Made by a program: the position numbers and the translations under genes
The notes under the pieces: model-generated
The model's database searches: none
What the model was told of the DNA's origin: nothing
What the model saw: only the letters and a program-made list of their open reading frames with translations
NCBI GenBank assembly: GCA_030847615.1
Contig: JAUMIR010000005.1
Span: 169,536,596 to 169,600,595 of the forward strand
Length of the DNA stretch: 64,000 nucleotides
Direction: 5' to 3'
From: Gambelia wislizenii
Taxonomy: Eukaryota; Chordata; Lepidosauria; Squamata; Crotaphytidae
In this document: positions 10,411-20,951 of the stretch, piece after piece
Numbering within the stretch: the stretch's first letter is position 1
Layout of the letters: each line of letters starts with the position of its first letter

Positions 10411-12237
10411 GCTGATGTTGCAATCATCCATGAAACATTTGTCCTTTAACTTTCCCTATTCAGGCATCCGCATGCTGCCAAAGCAATTCATGCCTTATCT
10501 CTATGATACCCATCAGAGAGGGTATAATTTTTCATTTAAATTAATAAAGTACTTCTATTATACAAGTACAATAGCCATGCAAATTGAAGAAGTCAGGGAG
10601 ATAAAAACATAATAGAGATTTGCCTTGCTGAAAATATGTGTGCATAGTTTTACCAGCGGAGACTTAATGTTAAGTAAGTTTCCTCCTTTGGTTCTAATTA
10701 AAATGTCAGTCTCTTTTTTGGAACTCAAGGAGTGCTTGAGTTGGGACAGTCAAAGAGGACATGAGTGTAACATTCCTTCAATGCGATCTGAGCATCCTAC
10801 AACCATAAGACACCTGTCATGTTCAAGGATAGCCCTGGAAGGACATCTAGTGGACTCCTTGACAACTGTGTCTTGTGCTATCATGTTAGTGCAGCCCATG
10901 AATTTGTGTTGATGCTGCTCCCTAATAAATCACAAGAGAACAAAATGACATGCAAAACAGACAGACAAAAGATAACGCTGCTGACTCTGGAATGGAAGCC
11001 CTATTCATCCTGCCTGTGATTTAAAGCTGGCGAACTGGTTTCTGACACCCAACTGTTTGAAGATACAGATTTAAAATATTGGCCTCAAGCATCCAAAAGA
11101 TAAATTTGTGTATTTATAGGACATTTAAGCTCCCGTTCTAAACCGTGTACATGGATTTAACACCCATTCATTATGCTGAGAGTTTACGGGCAAGAGATAA
11201 TGGTGCTTTAAACATTTCTTTTTCAGCCTGGGTTATTTTGGAGGGACTGATGCTCTTCCTCCAAATTTGGCAATGATGTGTGTTTAAGAGCCTCAAGTTA
11301 AACTAGGGGGCTTCTGCAAATGTATCAGTGGCTGCCTTTGGCTGAAGACCTTGCAAACATTAGGGTTTAAGGAATGCTGCAGCTAGCAGAGTCACTGGGA
11401 GTGGGAACCTCTGGTCATGCTGCCTGTCATCCAAAATGTAACTTTGCTCTTCAGTCATGCACACACAACCAAATGATAAATGGGAAGGTCCCCACTAATC
11501 TCAACACAGACAGTAGTGACCAGAAACTTCCATATCAGTGAGTTACTCTGAGGTTCATCTTTAACTTTAGAGAAGGAGTTCATTCTGTTCCAGTCTATCC
11601 TTAAAATATGTCCAGCATGTTGGATACATCCTTTAAAGTTCATGCTAAAAACCATCAGTGGATTCCCTTTTGCACAGAAGATGGCAATGGACACAGCCAC
11701 ATTGGGGAACTGGAATTCTATTGATCAACTGAGAGAGAGTTTAGAACTTGGGCCTTGCAGTTTAAGAAGCTATTCAAGAAAATTATCATTTTCATCCAGT
11801 CATCTTCTTCCACTCTTCTAGCTGCCCTCCTAAAACCAATTCACCCTGTTTCAGTTCTCCAAAGGGTGTTTTTTAAATGCTTACCCCTTCTGCAATATGT
11901 CACAGGCTTCTGTGATGAAATTTAAACATTGCTTATGGGCTTTTTAAATGCAGTTCTCATACAGAATGCAAAACAGGCATTAGGTAAAGGTGAGCATTTG
12001 ACTAAATACAGTGAGGTATAATGGAAGGCGTGAGGGGAAATGTAATGCTTATTACATCAAGAACACACTGCTATATATGGACCAAACTGCCTATGATGCT
12101 TAAATATGTTCACTAAGAACCTCTGTGTAGCATCAGCATTTTCCAAATAGCTACCATAATGGAGAAGAAACTGGGATGAAGACCATAATACATGGCATGC
12201 ACTTTTAATAAGTGCTTGATAATAGTAATAATATTGC
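10411..12237. other. no recognisable feature
   Basis: The second-longest stretch in the window without an element I can name, about 1.8 kb. Several short frames (10415-11019 plus, 11455-11700 minus) lack motifs. It could be ancestral single-copy DNA. Confidence 0.35.
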
Positions 12238-12273
12238 TCCCTTCTTGAATACCTACATGTATTCAAGAAGGGA
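12238..12273. repeat. perfect short hairpin
   Basis: A 15-base arm, tcccttcttgaatac, is followed by a 6-base loop (ctacat) and its exact complement. It stands alone, not inside a recognised MITE, and overlaps the end of a spurious minus-strand frame. Confidence 0.85.
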
Positions 12274-12363
12274 CCAATAAACCACCAACCTCCAATCAGG
12301 ACATTGTTCATGGACAGGTTTCACATGGCCATTGGCTGGCAGCAATTTCTTTCTTAGTGAGGT

Positions 12364-12480
12364 GATGGTGCTTCTTCAGGTTTTAGTCCATATTTTAAAG
12401 CAGCTCTTCAAAGTGTTGAACCAAGCCTTCAAAATAGGTTCAGCACCTTGGAGAGCTCTCCTATAGTTCAAACTAAAACA
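12364..12480. repeat. dispersed unclassified repeat M (copy 2)
   Basis: Contains caaagtgttgaaccaagcct followed by aaaataggttcagcaccttg and gagctctc, echoing the facing 'ggtgctgaa' and 'ttcagcacc' motifs of copies at 3300-3375 and 14100-14195. Confidence 0.4.
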
Positions 12481-12564
12481 CAAAGTAGATTCACCAGTGC
12501 ACTAACATTAAAACCACCAGCTGCTACTATATCTGGCTGTGTGTTAGGAATGAGAAGAATATTT

Positions 12565-13626
12565 GAGCACAAAATTGATTGACCGGCCAAATCCAAAGGG
12601 TGCTCAGCAGTGGCTCCTCTTCATCTTGGAAAGAGGTGACCAGTGGGGTGCCGCAGGTTTTTGTCCTGGGCCCAGTGCTATTCAACATCTTTATCAATGA
12701 CTTGGATGAGGGAATAGAGGACATACTTATCAAATTTGCAGATGACACCAAATTAGGAGGAGTAGCTAATACCCTAGAGGACAGGATCAGAATTCAAAAT
12801 GACCTGGATAGACTGGAGAGCTGGGCCAAAGCTAACAAAATGAAATTCAATACGGAGAAATGTAAGGTACTGCACTTAGGGCGGAAAAACGAAATGCACA
12901 GCTGTAGGATGGGGGAAAGGTGGCTGAATGAGACTACGTGCGAAAAGGATCTAGGAGTCCTAGTAGACCACAAGTTGAACATGAGCCAACAGTGTGATGT
13001 GGCAGCTAAAAAGGCCAATGCGATTTTAGTCTGCATCAATAGAAGTATAGTGTCTAGATCAAGGGAAGTAACAGTGCCACTTTAGTCTGCCTTGGTCAAG
13101 CCTCACCTAGAATACTGTGTCCAGTTCTGGGCACCACAATTCAAAAAGGATATTGACAAATTGGAGCGTGTCCAGAGGAGGACGACTAAAATGGTGAAAG
13201 GTCTGGATACCATGCCTTATGAGGAAAGACTTAGGGAGCTGGGTATGTTTAGCCTGGAGAAAAGACGGTTAAGGGGCAATATGATAGCCCTGTTTAAGTA
13301 TTTGAAGGGGTGTGACATTGAGGATGGAGCCAGCTTGTTTTCTGCTGCTCCAGAGACTAGAACATGGAGCAATGGATGCAAGCTCCAGGAACAGAGATTC
13401 CACCTCAACATTAGGAGGAACTTTTTGACAGTAAGAGCTGTTCAGCAGTGGAACACACTCCCTCGGAGCATGGTGGGGTCTCCTTCCTTGGAGGTCTTTA
13501 AACAGAGACTGGATGGCCATCTGTCAGCGATGCTTTCAACGTGATTCCTGCATGGCAGGAGGTTGGACTGGATGGCCCTCGTGGTCTCTTCCAACTCTAC
13601 AATTCTATGATTCTATGATTCTATGA
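12565..13626 (+). mobile_element. CR1-type LINE, 5'-truncated, with complete 3' end
   Basis: The element keeps the last part of ORF2 and a short 3' UTR ending in the CR1 hallmark, repeated attctatg octamers (about 13602-13626). Upstream is a 5' truncation, as usual for CR1. Two further CR1 pieces lie at 36621-37062 and 42345-42430, and a micro-insertion at 47608-47660. This is the least decayed LINE coding relic in the window. Confidence 0.95.
12579..13544 (+). pseudogene. CR1 ORF2 relic: reverse transcriptase palm to C-terminus
   Basis: The frame encodes part of the reverse transcriptase that would copy CR1 RNA at the target site. Visible motifs are the block TSGVPQVFVLGPVLFNIFIN (a Ser-Gly-Val-Pro-Gln motif), the catalytic FADD in LIKFADDTKLGG, the WAKANKMKFNTEKCKVLHLG block, and the C-terminal KPHLEYCVQFWAP and SLEVFKQRLDGHL blocks typical of CR1. 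The endonuclease and the N-terminal reverse transcriptase are missing. One in-frame stop (tag at 13083-13085) splits it; both sides stay in the same phase for about 320 codons in total. It is not functional. Confidence 0.93.
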
Positions 13627-14489
13627 AAATAGCATTTTTCAGTGCAAAACCCCCTACTTCTGCCCAGAAATAATATTTTCTATGCAAAACAACCATGGCA
13701 AATTTTGGAGAAAAGTCTCAAAAACTGTCTAGGTTTTGAAGACTTTCTTGCAGCAAGAAGAAAACCAGTAAAATTATCCCTTGCTTCCTTTGAGAAGAAA
13801 GTCAATGAATCATTATATCCCTTCTGTAAGTATATCACTATCTCCGCAACCACTATCATGTTAATTTAAGACATCACAGGGGCAGCTGAAAAAGCAAAAG
13901 AGATTTCTGGTCATGCTTGTCCCCATTGTGCTCAATAAAAATGAAAATCTTAGCTTTAATCAGCAACCCAAGGCATTGATGTGGATGAAGGTGCTGTCCT
14001 ACTTCTGATCCTAAATAGCAACCTAAACATGGGCTACAACAGAGGCTGAAGCTAGACAACTCAGATCAGTGGGGATTGGTGTCTGTGAAGTCAGTGGTTG
14101 GTGAACTCTGGGTTTTAATCCAAACTTTAGAAGCATTATCTAAGGTGCTGAAACTATTTTGGAGATAGGATTCAGCACTTTGGGTAGCTCTCACCATGAT
14201 GCTACCTTTCCATGGTGATAGGATTACATGATCCTACGAGGCATGGCACTATGCTGATGTGCTGCTATAGAGTCTTCATTGTCAAGCAGGCTTTTGCTGA
14301 GGAGCCAGACTAGATGTGCCAAACTGGGCAGCAGCAGCAGTAAGAGTGATACTGGCAGAGGATCTCTCAGAGACAACAGTAGTGGCACCACAGCTAACAC
14401 ATGTTAGTACTGTGCAAAAAGAGGTACAGTAACCTCCCTTTGAATGTCTTTTACCTTGAAAACCTCTGATGAGACAATCATATTATAAG
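13627..14489. other. no gene; contains repeat M copy at 14100-14195
   Basis: Mostly unassigned. At 14100-14195, ctgggttttaatccaaactt is followed by taaggtgctgaaactatttt and ataggattcagcactttggg, the clearest copy of repeat M. The 'aaggtgctgaa' and 'ttcagcactt' strings face each other, so this part can fold. Confidence 0.45.
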
Positions 14490-14872
14490 AACATGGATTG
14501 TGAGAAGCATGAATCATGGAAAGCTAGACATAGTAAAATAAGAAATGGAACATATAAACATTGCAATACTTCAGGTGAGCGAGCTAAAGTGAACAGGAAG
14601 GGGACATTTTGCGTCAGATAATTACACAGTGTTTTAATCAGGTAATGAAAATCAAAGAAGAAATGGGGTGGCATTAATAGCAAGGAGAGATGTAGCAAAA
14701 GCAAAGGATATAATGCAAAGTCTGACCAAATAATATTGATAAGACTTCATGGAAACTCATCAGTATCACCATAATCCAAGTTTATGCCCCAACTACAGAG
14801 GCAGGAGAAGAAATTGAAAGATTATATGCTAAAGTCCAGAAGGAAGTTGATCACACACCAAAATAGGACTTC

Positions 14873-15073
14873 TTGTTAATCACTGGTGATTGGAATGCAA
14901 AAGTAGGAAACAGAGCAGAATCCAAGATTTTAGGAAAATTTGGCCTAGGATCAACAAATGAAGCAGGAGACCAACTGACTGAATTTTGGGAGGCCAAGAG
15001 TTCATTCCTCGCAAACATATTCTTCAAGCAACTAAATAGGCAATTGTATACATGGACATCACCTGATGGCTAA
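14873..15073 (+). pseudogene. BovB endonuclease fragment
   Basis: A 66-residue open stretch from the exonuclease-endonuclease-phosphatase domain. It contains the G-D-W-N-A-K motif that carries the domain's conserved Asp and Asn, and ends in TWTSPDG just before a stop. The following NQIDYIF block continues in the same reading phase after the stop. The family nicks genomic DNA to prime reverse transcription; this copy cannot. Confidence 0.85.
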
Positions 15074-15360
15074 TACAGAAATCAAATAGACTACATATTT
15101 AGAGCTAGAAGCTGGAGAAGCTCCATTCTTTCTGCAAAAACAAGACCAGAGGCAGATTGTGGCACAGACCCTGGACTGCTAAGATCAAAAATTAGAGTAA
15201 AACTAAAGAAGAACACTAAACCAAGCATCATGCCAAAATACAACCTGAAAAACACTCCCAGATCATTTAAAGTTAATGTAAAAAAATTTTTTGCACTATT
15301 AAGCCTAATTGACTGGAACATTGTCAGAGAGGAATGCCAAAAGACACTATCCACAGCCAA

Positions 15361-15410
15361 AGAAGAAGAAGAAGAAGAAGAAGAAGAAGAAGAAGAAGAA
15401 GAAGAAGAAG
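15361..15410 (+). repeat. (GAA)n microsatellite inside BovB
   Basis: About 17 uninterrupted AGA/GAA units lie in the former coding strand, between the VREECQKT-like block and the reverse transcriptase part. In frame they would add a run of glutamates, which BovB does not normally have at this place as far as I know. Confidence 0.92.
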
Positions 15411-15990
15411 CAGCAGCCTCAATAGATGACAGATGAAACTCTTCAAGCAGTTAAGACAGATGAGAAGCAAAAGTAAAAGTAAGGTCAGAACCCTGAATGC
15501 AACAGTTCAGAGGCTTTTATTGTCACCAATGCAGAGAAATAGAAAATGACAACAAAAAGGAAGAACAAGAGAGCTTTTCCAGAAGTTCTAAGAAATCAAA
15601 GTTAAATTTAAAGCAAGAGTGGGGATGCTCTATGACCAGCAGGAAAACATTACATGACCTAGTACAAATAAAAAGCCAATGGAAAATAATACACTGAAGA
15701 ACTTTATAAAAGAGGTAAAAGGATAACAGAGTCATTCAAGGAAAAACCATTTGAAAATGAAACTACAGTTTTAGAAAGTGAAGTGGAAGCTGCACTCAGA
15801 GCACTTGAGAGAAACAGATCACCAGGAACAGTTGGCATACCAATAGAGCTGCTTCCAACTACAGAGACAAAATACTCTACTTCTAACTAAAATCTGTCAA
15901 CAAATATGGAAGACAAAACAATGGTCCATAGATTGGAAATGCTGAATATACATTCCAATCTTCAAGAAAGGGGACAACAGGGATTAAGGG

Positions 15991-16344
15991 CTGTAGATAT
16001 GGTGCAAGCAGTACATTTCCATACAGGGAGAAACCATCTTCCTGTTGTGTTGTGTGTGTTCTGCTCCCTCACTCCCTGCTTCCCACCCTCCCTCCCTGCA
16101 AGAGTGCATTGCTTACATTATTTCTGGAGCAGCCCTGCCTTCCAAACATTTCTCCTGGTGCTCAGAAAGACAGAAGGGAAACTGGATTAGGTACAGTGGA
16201 AAGAAGCACTACTTGGAGTTGTCTGGGTAAAGTGGATTACCAGGGTGCCAAAAAATCCAGTTCTCAGATCACCAATCTTTCCTAGAGACTTTTGCCTGGA
16301 TTGCTGAAGGGGTATGCCAATTTATGCCCCACATCTGCTCACCT
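15991..16344. other. no recognisable feature
   Basis: Sequence between the decayed BovB and the next MITE. Three overlapping short frames in all phases (15906-16285) show there is no preferred frame. Confidence 0.4.
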
Positions 16345-16933
16345 GGGATGCTTTTACACTCCACAGTTATAGTGCTATGATTCCACTATAACTGCCAGGG
16401 TTCCATATTCTCAAAGATTTCACAAATGAAAACTAGGACACATGTGGCCAAACAACATCAGAATATGGTCAAGATAGCAAAAGTTCTTAATGGGGAAGAA
16501 CACACAAGCTAGGAGAGGCTGTAGCAGTTTGCTTTTGCCTGATCCTACTGAGAAGGGCAGGATTCTACCCCTTCTTCACCTCTTTCCCCTGTTGAGTTAA
16601 CTGAGTGCAAACTACTTTTGCACTTCGAACTCAGTTTGCAGTAACTGAAGTAAGCTGAGGACAAAGGAGGGAAGAAGAGAGAGAAACTGAGACATTTTAA
16701 AAGCAACTGGAAAGGAGGGGGGGTATTATTTGGAACTCTCCCTGTCAAATTGGTCAAATTTGGTTCTTCCCTAGGGAATACTGGGATTTGCAGTTTAGGG
16801 GAAATCACTTAAAATTCTCAGCCAGAGAGTTCCAGTGCCTCAACAAAGCACAAACTCCAGGATTCCATAGGATGCTGCCATGGCAGCTAAAGAGGAATCA
16901 TAGCGCTACAATTGGGCAGTGTGAAAGGGACCC
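16345..16933. mobile_element. palindromic MITE split by a 360-bp insertion
   Basis: The left arm (16345-16406) has cttttacactccacagttat and ctatgattccactataactg. The right arm (16771-16933) has aatactgggatttgcagttt and ends in gcagtgtgaaagggaccc. The two arms are continuous in the related copies at 30038-30240, 49623-49806, 21409-21623 and 62716-62963. Terminal GGGNCCCTTTCACAC-type repeats are recognisable but diverged. Confidence 0.7.
16407..16770 (-). repeat. unclassified repeat U inserted in MITE
   Basis: About 360 bases that interrupt the MITE. Its complement matches 63330-63628 in order: 'gctttttaaaatgtc', 'gttaactca', 'tcaggcaaaagcaaac', 'tgtgttcttc' and 'tttgccatcttaac' type strings. 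No coding frame, no clear terminal repeats and no tail were identified. Confidence 0.6.
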
Positions 16934-17199
16934 TGGTTCAGCCTGGTTTTTTTATCCAATCTTATTTTCCCAGAAGTGAGATATATAAAGAGATAAAGAT
17001 AAAGGTTATTTTATCATTACACCCTGGGAGGATTAGAAAACACTTATTGCTAATAAAAAGTTAGCTTTAACATGGCTCCTAACACTAGCTGGTGGTAAAG
17101 TAGAAAAAGGGGAACATCAAGGTTCAAATTCCTAAATAACAACAAAATGGTGCAGAAGGATAATAAATAACTGCTTGTATTTTATGTCTGGGCCTAAAT
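16934..17199. other. no recognisable feature
   Basis: A short AT-rich interval between the MITE and the 5S-derived SINE. Confidence 0.4.
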
Positions 17200-17420
17200 A
17201 CCCTAAAGGCACCAGATCCTGACTGATCTTGGAAGCTAGGCAGAGTCAGCCCTGGCTAATACTTGGATGGGAGACTGCCAAGGAATACCAGGTGTTAGGC
17301 TACATTTCAGAGGAAGGCAATGGCAAACCACCTCTGAGTGTTCCTTGCTTAAGAAAACCACAAGAAATGCATGGGGTTTGCTGTAAGCCAACAGACAACT
17401 TGAAGGCACATACACGCAAA
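17200..17420 (+). mobile_element. 5S-rRNA-derived SINE (5S-Sauria type)
   Basis: The head reads gatcttggaagctaggcaga then gtcagccctggctaatactt then ggatgggagactgccaagga. This is clearly a 5S rRNA derivative, with the Pol III internal control region (A-box-like aagctaggcag and C-box-like ggatgggagac). The body (cagaggaaggcaatggcaaa) and the tail (gtaagccaacagacaacttg) match the tRNA-derived SINE and BovB ends. Such 5S-Sauria SINEs are known from lizards and use BovB enzymes. Confidence 0.88.
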
Positions 17421-17689
17421 CATTTTATGAATACTTTTTAATTGCTGTTCACCCCACTCTGTATGGTGTGTAAGGTTTTTGTATCAATAATTGATATATA
17501 TATAAAAGGCTTGGGTATGTGCAATAGGCCTGGGTATGTTTCCTCTCCCAGTGTACTGACTGGGTGCTCAGGAAACAAATCCAACCAATCACCACCCACA
17601 TGTAAATTCCCTCTCCACCTCACAATCCGCTCCTGCCACACAAGGGCACCTCACTCTTCTCACCCCCTCAGCCACTCACCAGTTATGGG
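17421..17689. other. no recognisable feature
   Basis: Unassigned sequence between the SINE and the minisatellite. An open frame that starts here (17442-17876) owes its length to the repeats downstream. Confidence 0.4.
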
Positions 17690-17738
17690 CTGCGACAGGA
17701 TCCAGGCAGTCAATTGGCAATGCCGGTGGCAACAGGAC

Positions 17739-17770
<32 letters not shown>

Positions 17771-17955
17771 GATGGAACCCAGACAGTCAACTGGCAGTGG
17801 CAGTGGGACACTGGAAACATTGACGGTGGTGGGATACAGCTGCTGCCACTGCAACAGGACCCAGGCAGTCAACTAGCAGTGGTGGTGGGGTGCCGCTGCT
17901 GCCACTGCAATGGGACCCAGACAGTCAACTACCAGTGGTGGTGGCAGGGCAACAG
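17690..17955. repeat. imperfect minisatellite with embedded (CTG)n
   Basis: The motif ggacccagacagtcaact then ggcagtggt recurs with 'cagtcaa' starting at 17707, 17784, 17866 and 17922 (spacings 77, 82 and 56). About ten CTG units occupy 17740-17770, and degenerate ctgctgcca strings sit in the later units, as if the CTG tract expanded from one unit's own sequence. All frames here are repeat products. Confidence 0.82.
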
Positions 17956-18445
17956 AGCGAGTCACCCTCAGTAATTCTGGGGAAAGTGTGCAACAATGAG
18001 AAGGGCAAGGAGGAATTTAAACCCACCATCCTACCTTACAGGATTGTAACCGGGAGTTTGGGGAGGAGTTTTATAACAGCGTATATTACACTGGGTCCAG
18101 CTAGTATGCATATAATATCATTCAAATACAAATGTTTTGTACGGTATAAATAAAATATGTAATTCAGCAGATCAGACCCCCAAGATTCATCCTTGTGTGT
18201 AACAAATTAAATAACAGCTGGGGCCAACTTCCTCTGAGATCTGTCATACTTCTGTTCACCTATTAACTGACATTTTATGCTGTTATGTGTAAAGGGTAGA
18301 AAGTCTACACAAGAAAACAGCAAAAAAAATGTTTTGTTACTTTCTTTAAGAAGGACGCTAGTCATATTTATCAAACAAATGGTCCTCATGTGTTCAGTGG
18401 TTTTACCTATTTATTTCTACAAAAGTAATAGTTTATTGTATAAAC
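17956..18445. other. no recognisable feature
   Basis: About 490 bases, AT-rich towards the right. No exon or shared repeat. Confidence 0.35.
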
Positions 18446-18580
18446 CAGGGATAGAGAGCAGGCAGCTTTCCAGAAGTTGTACTACAGCTCCCATCCACCC
18501 TGATTAGAATAGCCAATGGTGTAAGATGATGGGAGGTGCAATCCAGCAACATCTTGGCAGCAGCATGTCCCCTATCCCTG
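18446..18580. mobile_element. hAT-type MITE, 135 bp
   Basis: The left end cagggatagagagcaggcag then ttccagaagttgtactacag mirrors the right end gcaatccagcaacatcttgg then cccctatccctg. The 8-bp flanks are gtataaac (18438-18445) and gcatagac (18581-18588), matching at 6 of 8, a decayed target duplication. The family is common in squamate DNA and resembles fragments at 40500-40625 and 45515-45612. Confidence 0.8.
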
Positions 18581-19309
18581 GCATAGACTCCTGATATTTG
18601 ATCTGAATAAAACTTATGTCTACTATATTCATCATTCTTATTACCTTAAATTTCCCAGATCATCAGATGAACGTCAGTGTCTAACAACTTTTTTACATCG
18701 GCAGTAGGTAAAAATATTGTCCAGTAATGAATGCTTATACTGCTATAATTTTTGAGATTGAACACAAGAGGGCGGTATAACACTAACCTTCTTGAATTTA
18801 AAAGTACATGAAGTAAAGTAGCATACAAGAATCCTGTTGCATATATAAACAGTTTAAACTAACCTCAGCGCCACAGGCTCAGACTCTTGTACATGAAAAG
18901 GAAATGGGTGATATATAAAACTGGAGACAATTGTGCACTCAGCCTTCAAACTGACTGCTGCCGCTCAGTTTAATCAAGTCTTTGTGCATTATCCCCAGAT
19001 CAATACTACATAGCTGCTGGCAGCCTAATCTTCAAAAAAGACAACTTAAACTTCAAAATCAGTGGCTCTCCAGATGTTGTTAAATTCAAGTTCCCATCAG
19101 CTCTGGCCAATAATGAAGCATGAAACTGAAGCCAAACTCACAAAAGCCACTGTAGCTATTGTAGAGCATGAAACCGTCATTTTCCAATGACTGTTGCATG
19201 ATGCCATGTTACATTGTGGCAAGGCCCAACAAAGACATCTATATGTAAGTGATAACACATTCCACAAATCTACGAGACCAGCATTCTCATCCTGTCTTAG
19301 CTCCATATA
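18581..19309. other. no gene; hAT MITE arm at about 19062-19120
   Basis: Mostly unassigned. At 19062-19120, gtggctctccagatgttgtt and ttcccatcagctctggccaa resemble the left arm of the hAT MITE at 18446, without its partner arm. Confidence 0.35.
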
Positions 19310-19532
19310 CAGGTTGGCCCCCATATCCATGGGGGATACATTCCAAAACTTCTCCATGGATACCTGAAAATGTGGATAATAGGGAACCCTATTATTTTCA
19401 ATGAGAAGAATGCCAGAAGTTGACCATAGAATCACATTGGAGGACCTAGAAGTGCCTAGAGAGAACACAGATTTTCGGATGTGGATAAGTGAAACCATGG
19501 ATACCAAATCCATAGATATGGGGGTCAACCTG
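19310..19532. mobile_element. Tigger-like MITE, 223 bp, TA duplication
   Basis: Termini are caggttggcccccatatcca at the left and the mirrored tagatatgggggtcaacctg at the right. TA flanks both ends (19308-19309 and 19533-19534). The interior carries gtggataatagggaacccta and ttgaccatagaatcacattg, shared with the copy at 63629-63844. Termini starting CAG with a TA target are typical of the pogo/Tigger branch of Tc1/mariner. Confidence 0.88.
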
Positions 19533-19698
19533 TAGATTGCAAAGGTGTTTGTCTCCTTCCCACATGATATATATTTTGGTACACTTTTCTTTATGTACAC
19601 ATCTGGAGTACATATTTTCCCACTGACTCAGGAAGATTTGTATGCATTTTTTTAATTATAAACAGTTTTGTTGTGAACACTTTCCTAAGATACACATG

Positions 19699-20506
19699 GG
19701 GGTCATTTACACGGGCAAATATTCCCCTAAATATACCGCTAAGATAGCTCATAGTTCCCACGGATCGCAGCACAGCATCGCCTCATTCAGAAGGGGGGAA
19801 GGTAAAACACCCAAATATAGCGTGGCAGGGCATGTCGCTATTTTTGCAGGAATATTTGCAATGTAGTGCTTTATTGGCAGTGTAAACTAGCATTCCGCTA
19901 AGGGTTAAAGCACAGCTGCATTGTGATTGGTTGATGATGCAGGGGTGGGCTTAAAAGAGGGGCAGGGAGGAGGCAAAGATAGTAGCCATTAGAGAAGAAA
20001 CTTGCAAAAATCCTGTCTGCTATTTTGCGAGCCAGTTTGCACCAAAAAAAAAAAAAAGGATTCCCAACAAATTCAAAAAAGGATTCCCAACAACTTTCAG
20101 GGAGCATTCCTTCTCATCCTGTTCTCTGCTGTTTTGAAAGTATGTAAATCTCGTTCGTGACTTTTATCCTGTGCACGGGGGAGGGAGAGAAACCATTTCA
20201 CAAAGGGCTGTAGCAAGCTGAACTGCTATTTTCCCTCTCTCTCTCTCTCTGCTTGGGGGAGGGAGGGAGGGGGAAATAGACAGAGCAGCTGGAAAAACTT
20301 GCAATCCACGGCATGCTCTCCCTCTGCTTTATGGAGTGAGTTCATTTACAGGCAGATTTACAGAGCCACACAGAGCCACACCCCCCACACTTATTCAAGT
20401 CTGAACTGCAAAGCGACATAATTAGAAAAAAAACCTGACTGGCACAGCTGCGGAAAAGAATTAAACCGCAAATTGCTGCAATAAATCTGCTGTGTAAACC
20501 GGCCCC
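19699..20506. mobile_element. 808-bp 3-bp-duplication DNA transposon, GGGGTCATTTACAC ends
   Basis: Left terminus ggggtcatttacacgggc; right terminus ctgtgtaaaccggcccc. Flanking atg is present exactly on both sides (19696-19698 and 20507-20509). The interior is noncoding, with GA/CT-rich runs near 20237-20275 and a direct repeat of aaaaaaggattcccaacaa around 20050-20095. It is similar at its ends to 43012-44209. A 3-bp duplication fits the Harbinger group, but atg is not its usual TWA target. Confidence 0.8.
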
Positions 20507-20700
20507 ATGGTTTTGTGTGCATTTTCTCTTTGCCAAAAACATACACACAGATTTTCAAGACAAGATGTACTTTGTCCCAATACCAGCCTTGGTCTTGTGA
20601 AGTGCAAAATTTGTGTTTTCCAAGGAGAATCCAATCCCAGGAAATTTCTTTTCAGTCCATAGGTCTTTGCTCTCCATCTACAGGAAGCCCTCTGGCATAA

Positions 20701-20951
20701 CAGTAGGACCACTGTATCAGCTGGGCATTGGTTCAGAGAGGGCGGGGATACCAAAAATCATGGATAATAGTGAACACCATTGAAAATAATGGGACTTCTG
20801 GTTTAAAATACCATAGAGTTGCCTTGGAGGACCTAGAAAATGGCTAGAGAGGACACATTTTCTAGGAAGACTCTATGTTAGGTGTGCTGTTTGGGTCCTG
20901 TGGATAACTGAATAAGTGGATAATGAATCAGTGTATACAGGGGCTGTACTG
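20701..20951. mobile_element. Tigger-like MITE, CAGTAGGACC end type
   Basis: Left cagtaggaccactgtatcag and right tatacaggggctgtactg, with TA following the right end. The interior shares ccatagagttgccttgga, ggacacattttctaggaaga and ctctatgttaggtgtgctgt with the nested fragment at 4068-4237, defining a subfamily separate from 19310. Confidence 0.75.

Larger units (their letters stand above)
14490..15990 (+). mobile_element. RTE-BovB LINE, decayed central portion
   Basis: Read across frames, this covers the apurinic endonuclease and the first part of the reverse transcriptase of BovB. Identifiable blocks are GDWNAKVGN (14883 on), KFGLGSTNEAGDQL, a QLYTWTSPDG block at about 15043-15072, RSWRSSILSAKTRPEADCG (about 15107-15163), and later RSPGTVGIPIELL and IWKTKQWSIDWKC near 15815-15945. 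Both the true 5' end and the 3' half are absent. Frameshifts and stops are frequent. Confidence 0.9.

Noticed and set aside
17200..17420. A genuine 5S rRNA gene
   Set aside because: It carries substitutions throughout the 5S part and continues directly into a SINE body and BovB-type tail, so it is a retroposed derivative.
17442..17876. A gene with a polyalanine, polyglutamine or polycysteine tract
   Set aside because: The homopolymer runs are the (CTG)n tract read in different phases, and the rest is minisatellite.
19097..19600. A 167-codon minus-strand open frame
   Set aside because: It spans a complete Tigger-like MITE with TA flanks (19310-19532) and both of its borders, so the frame is made of transposon and flank by chance.
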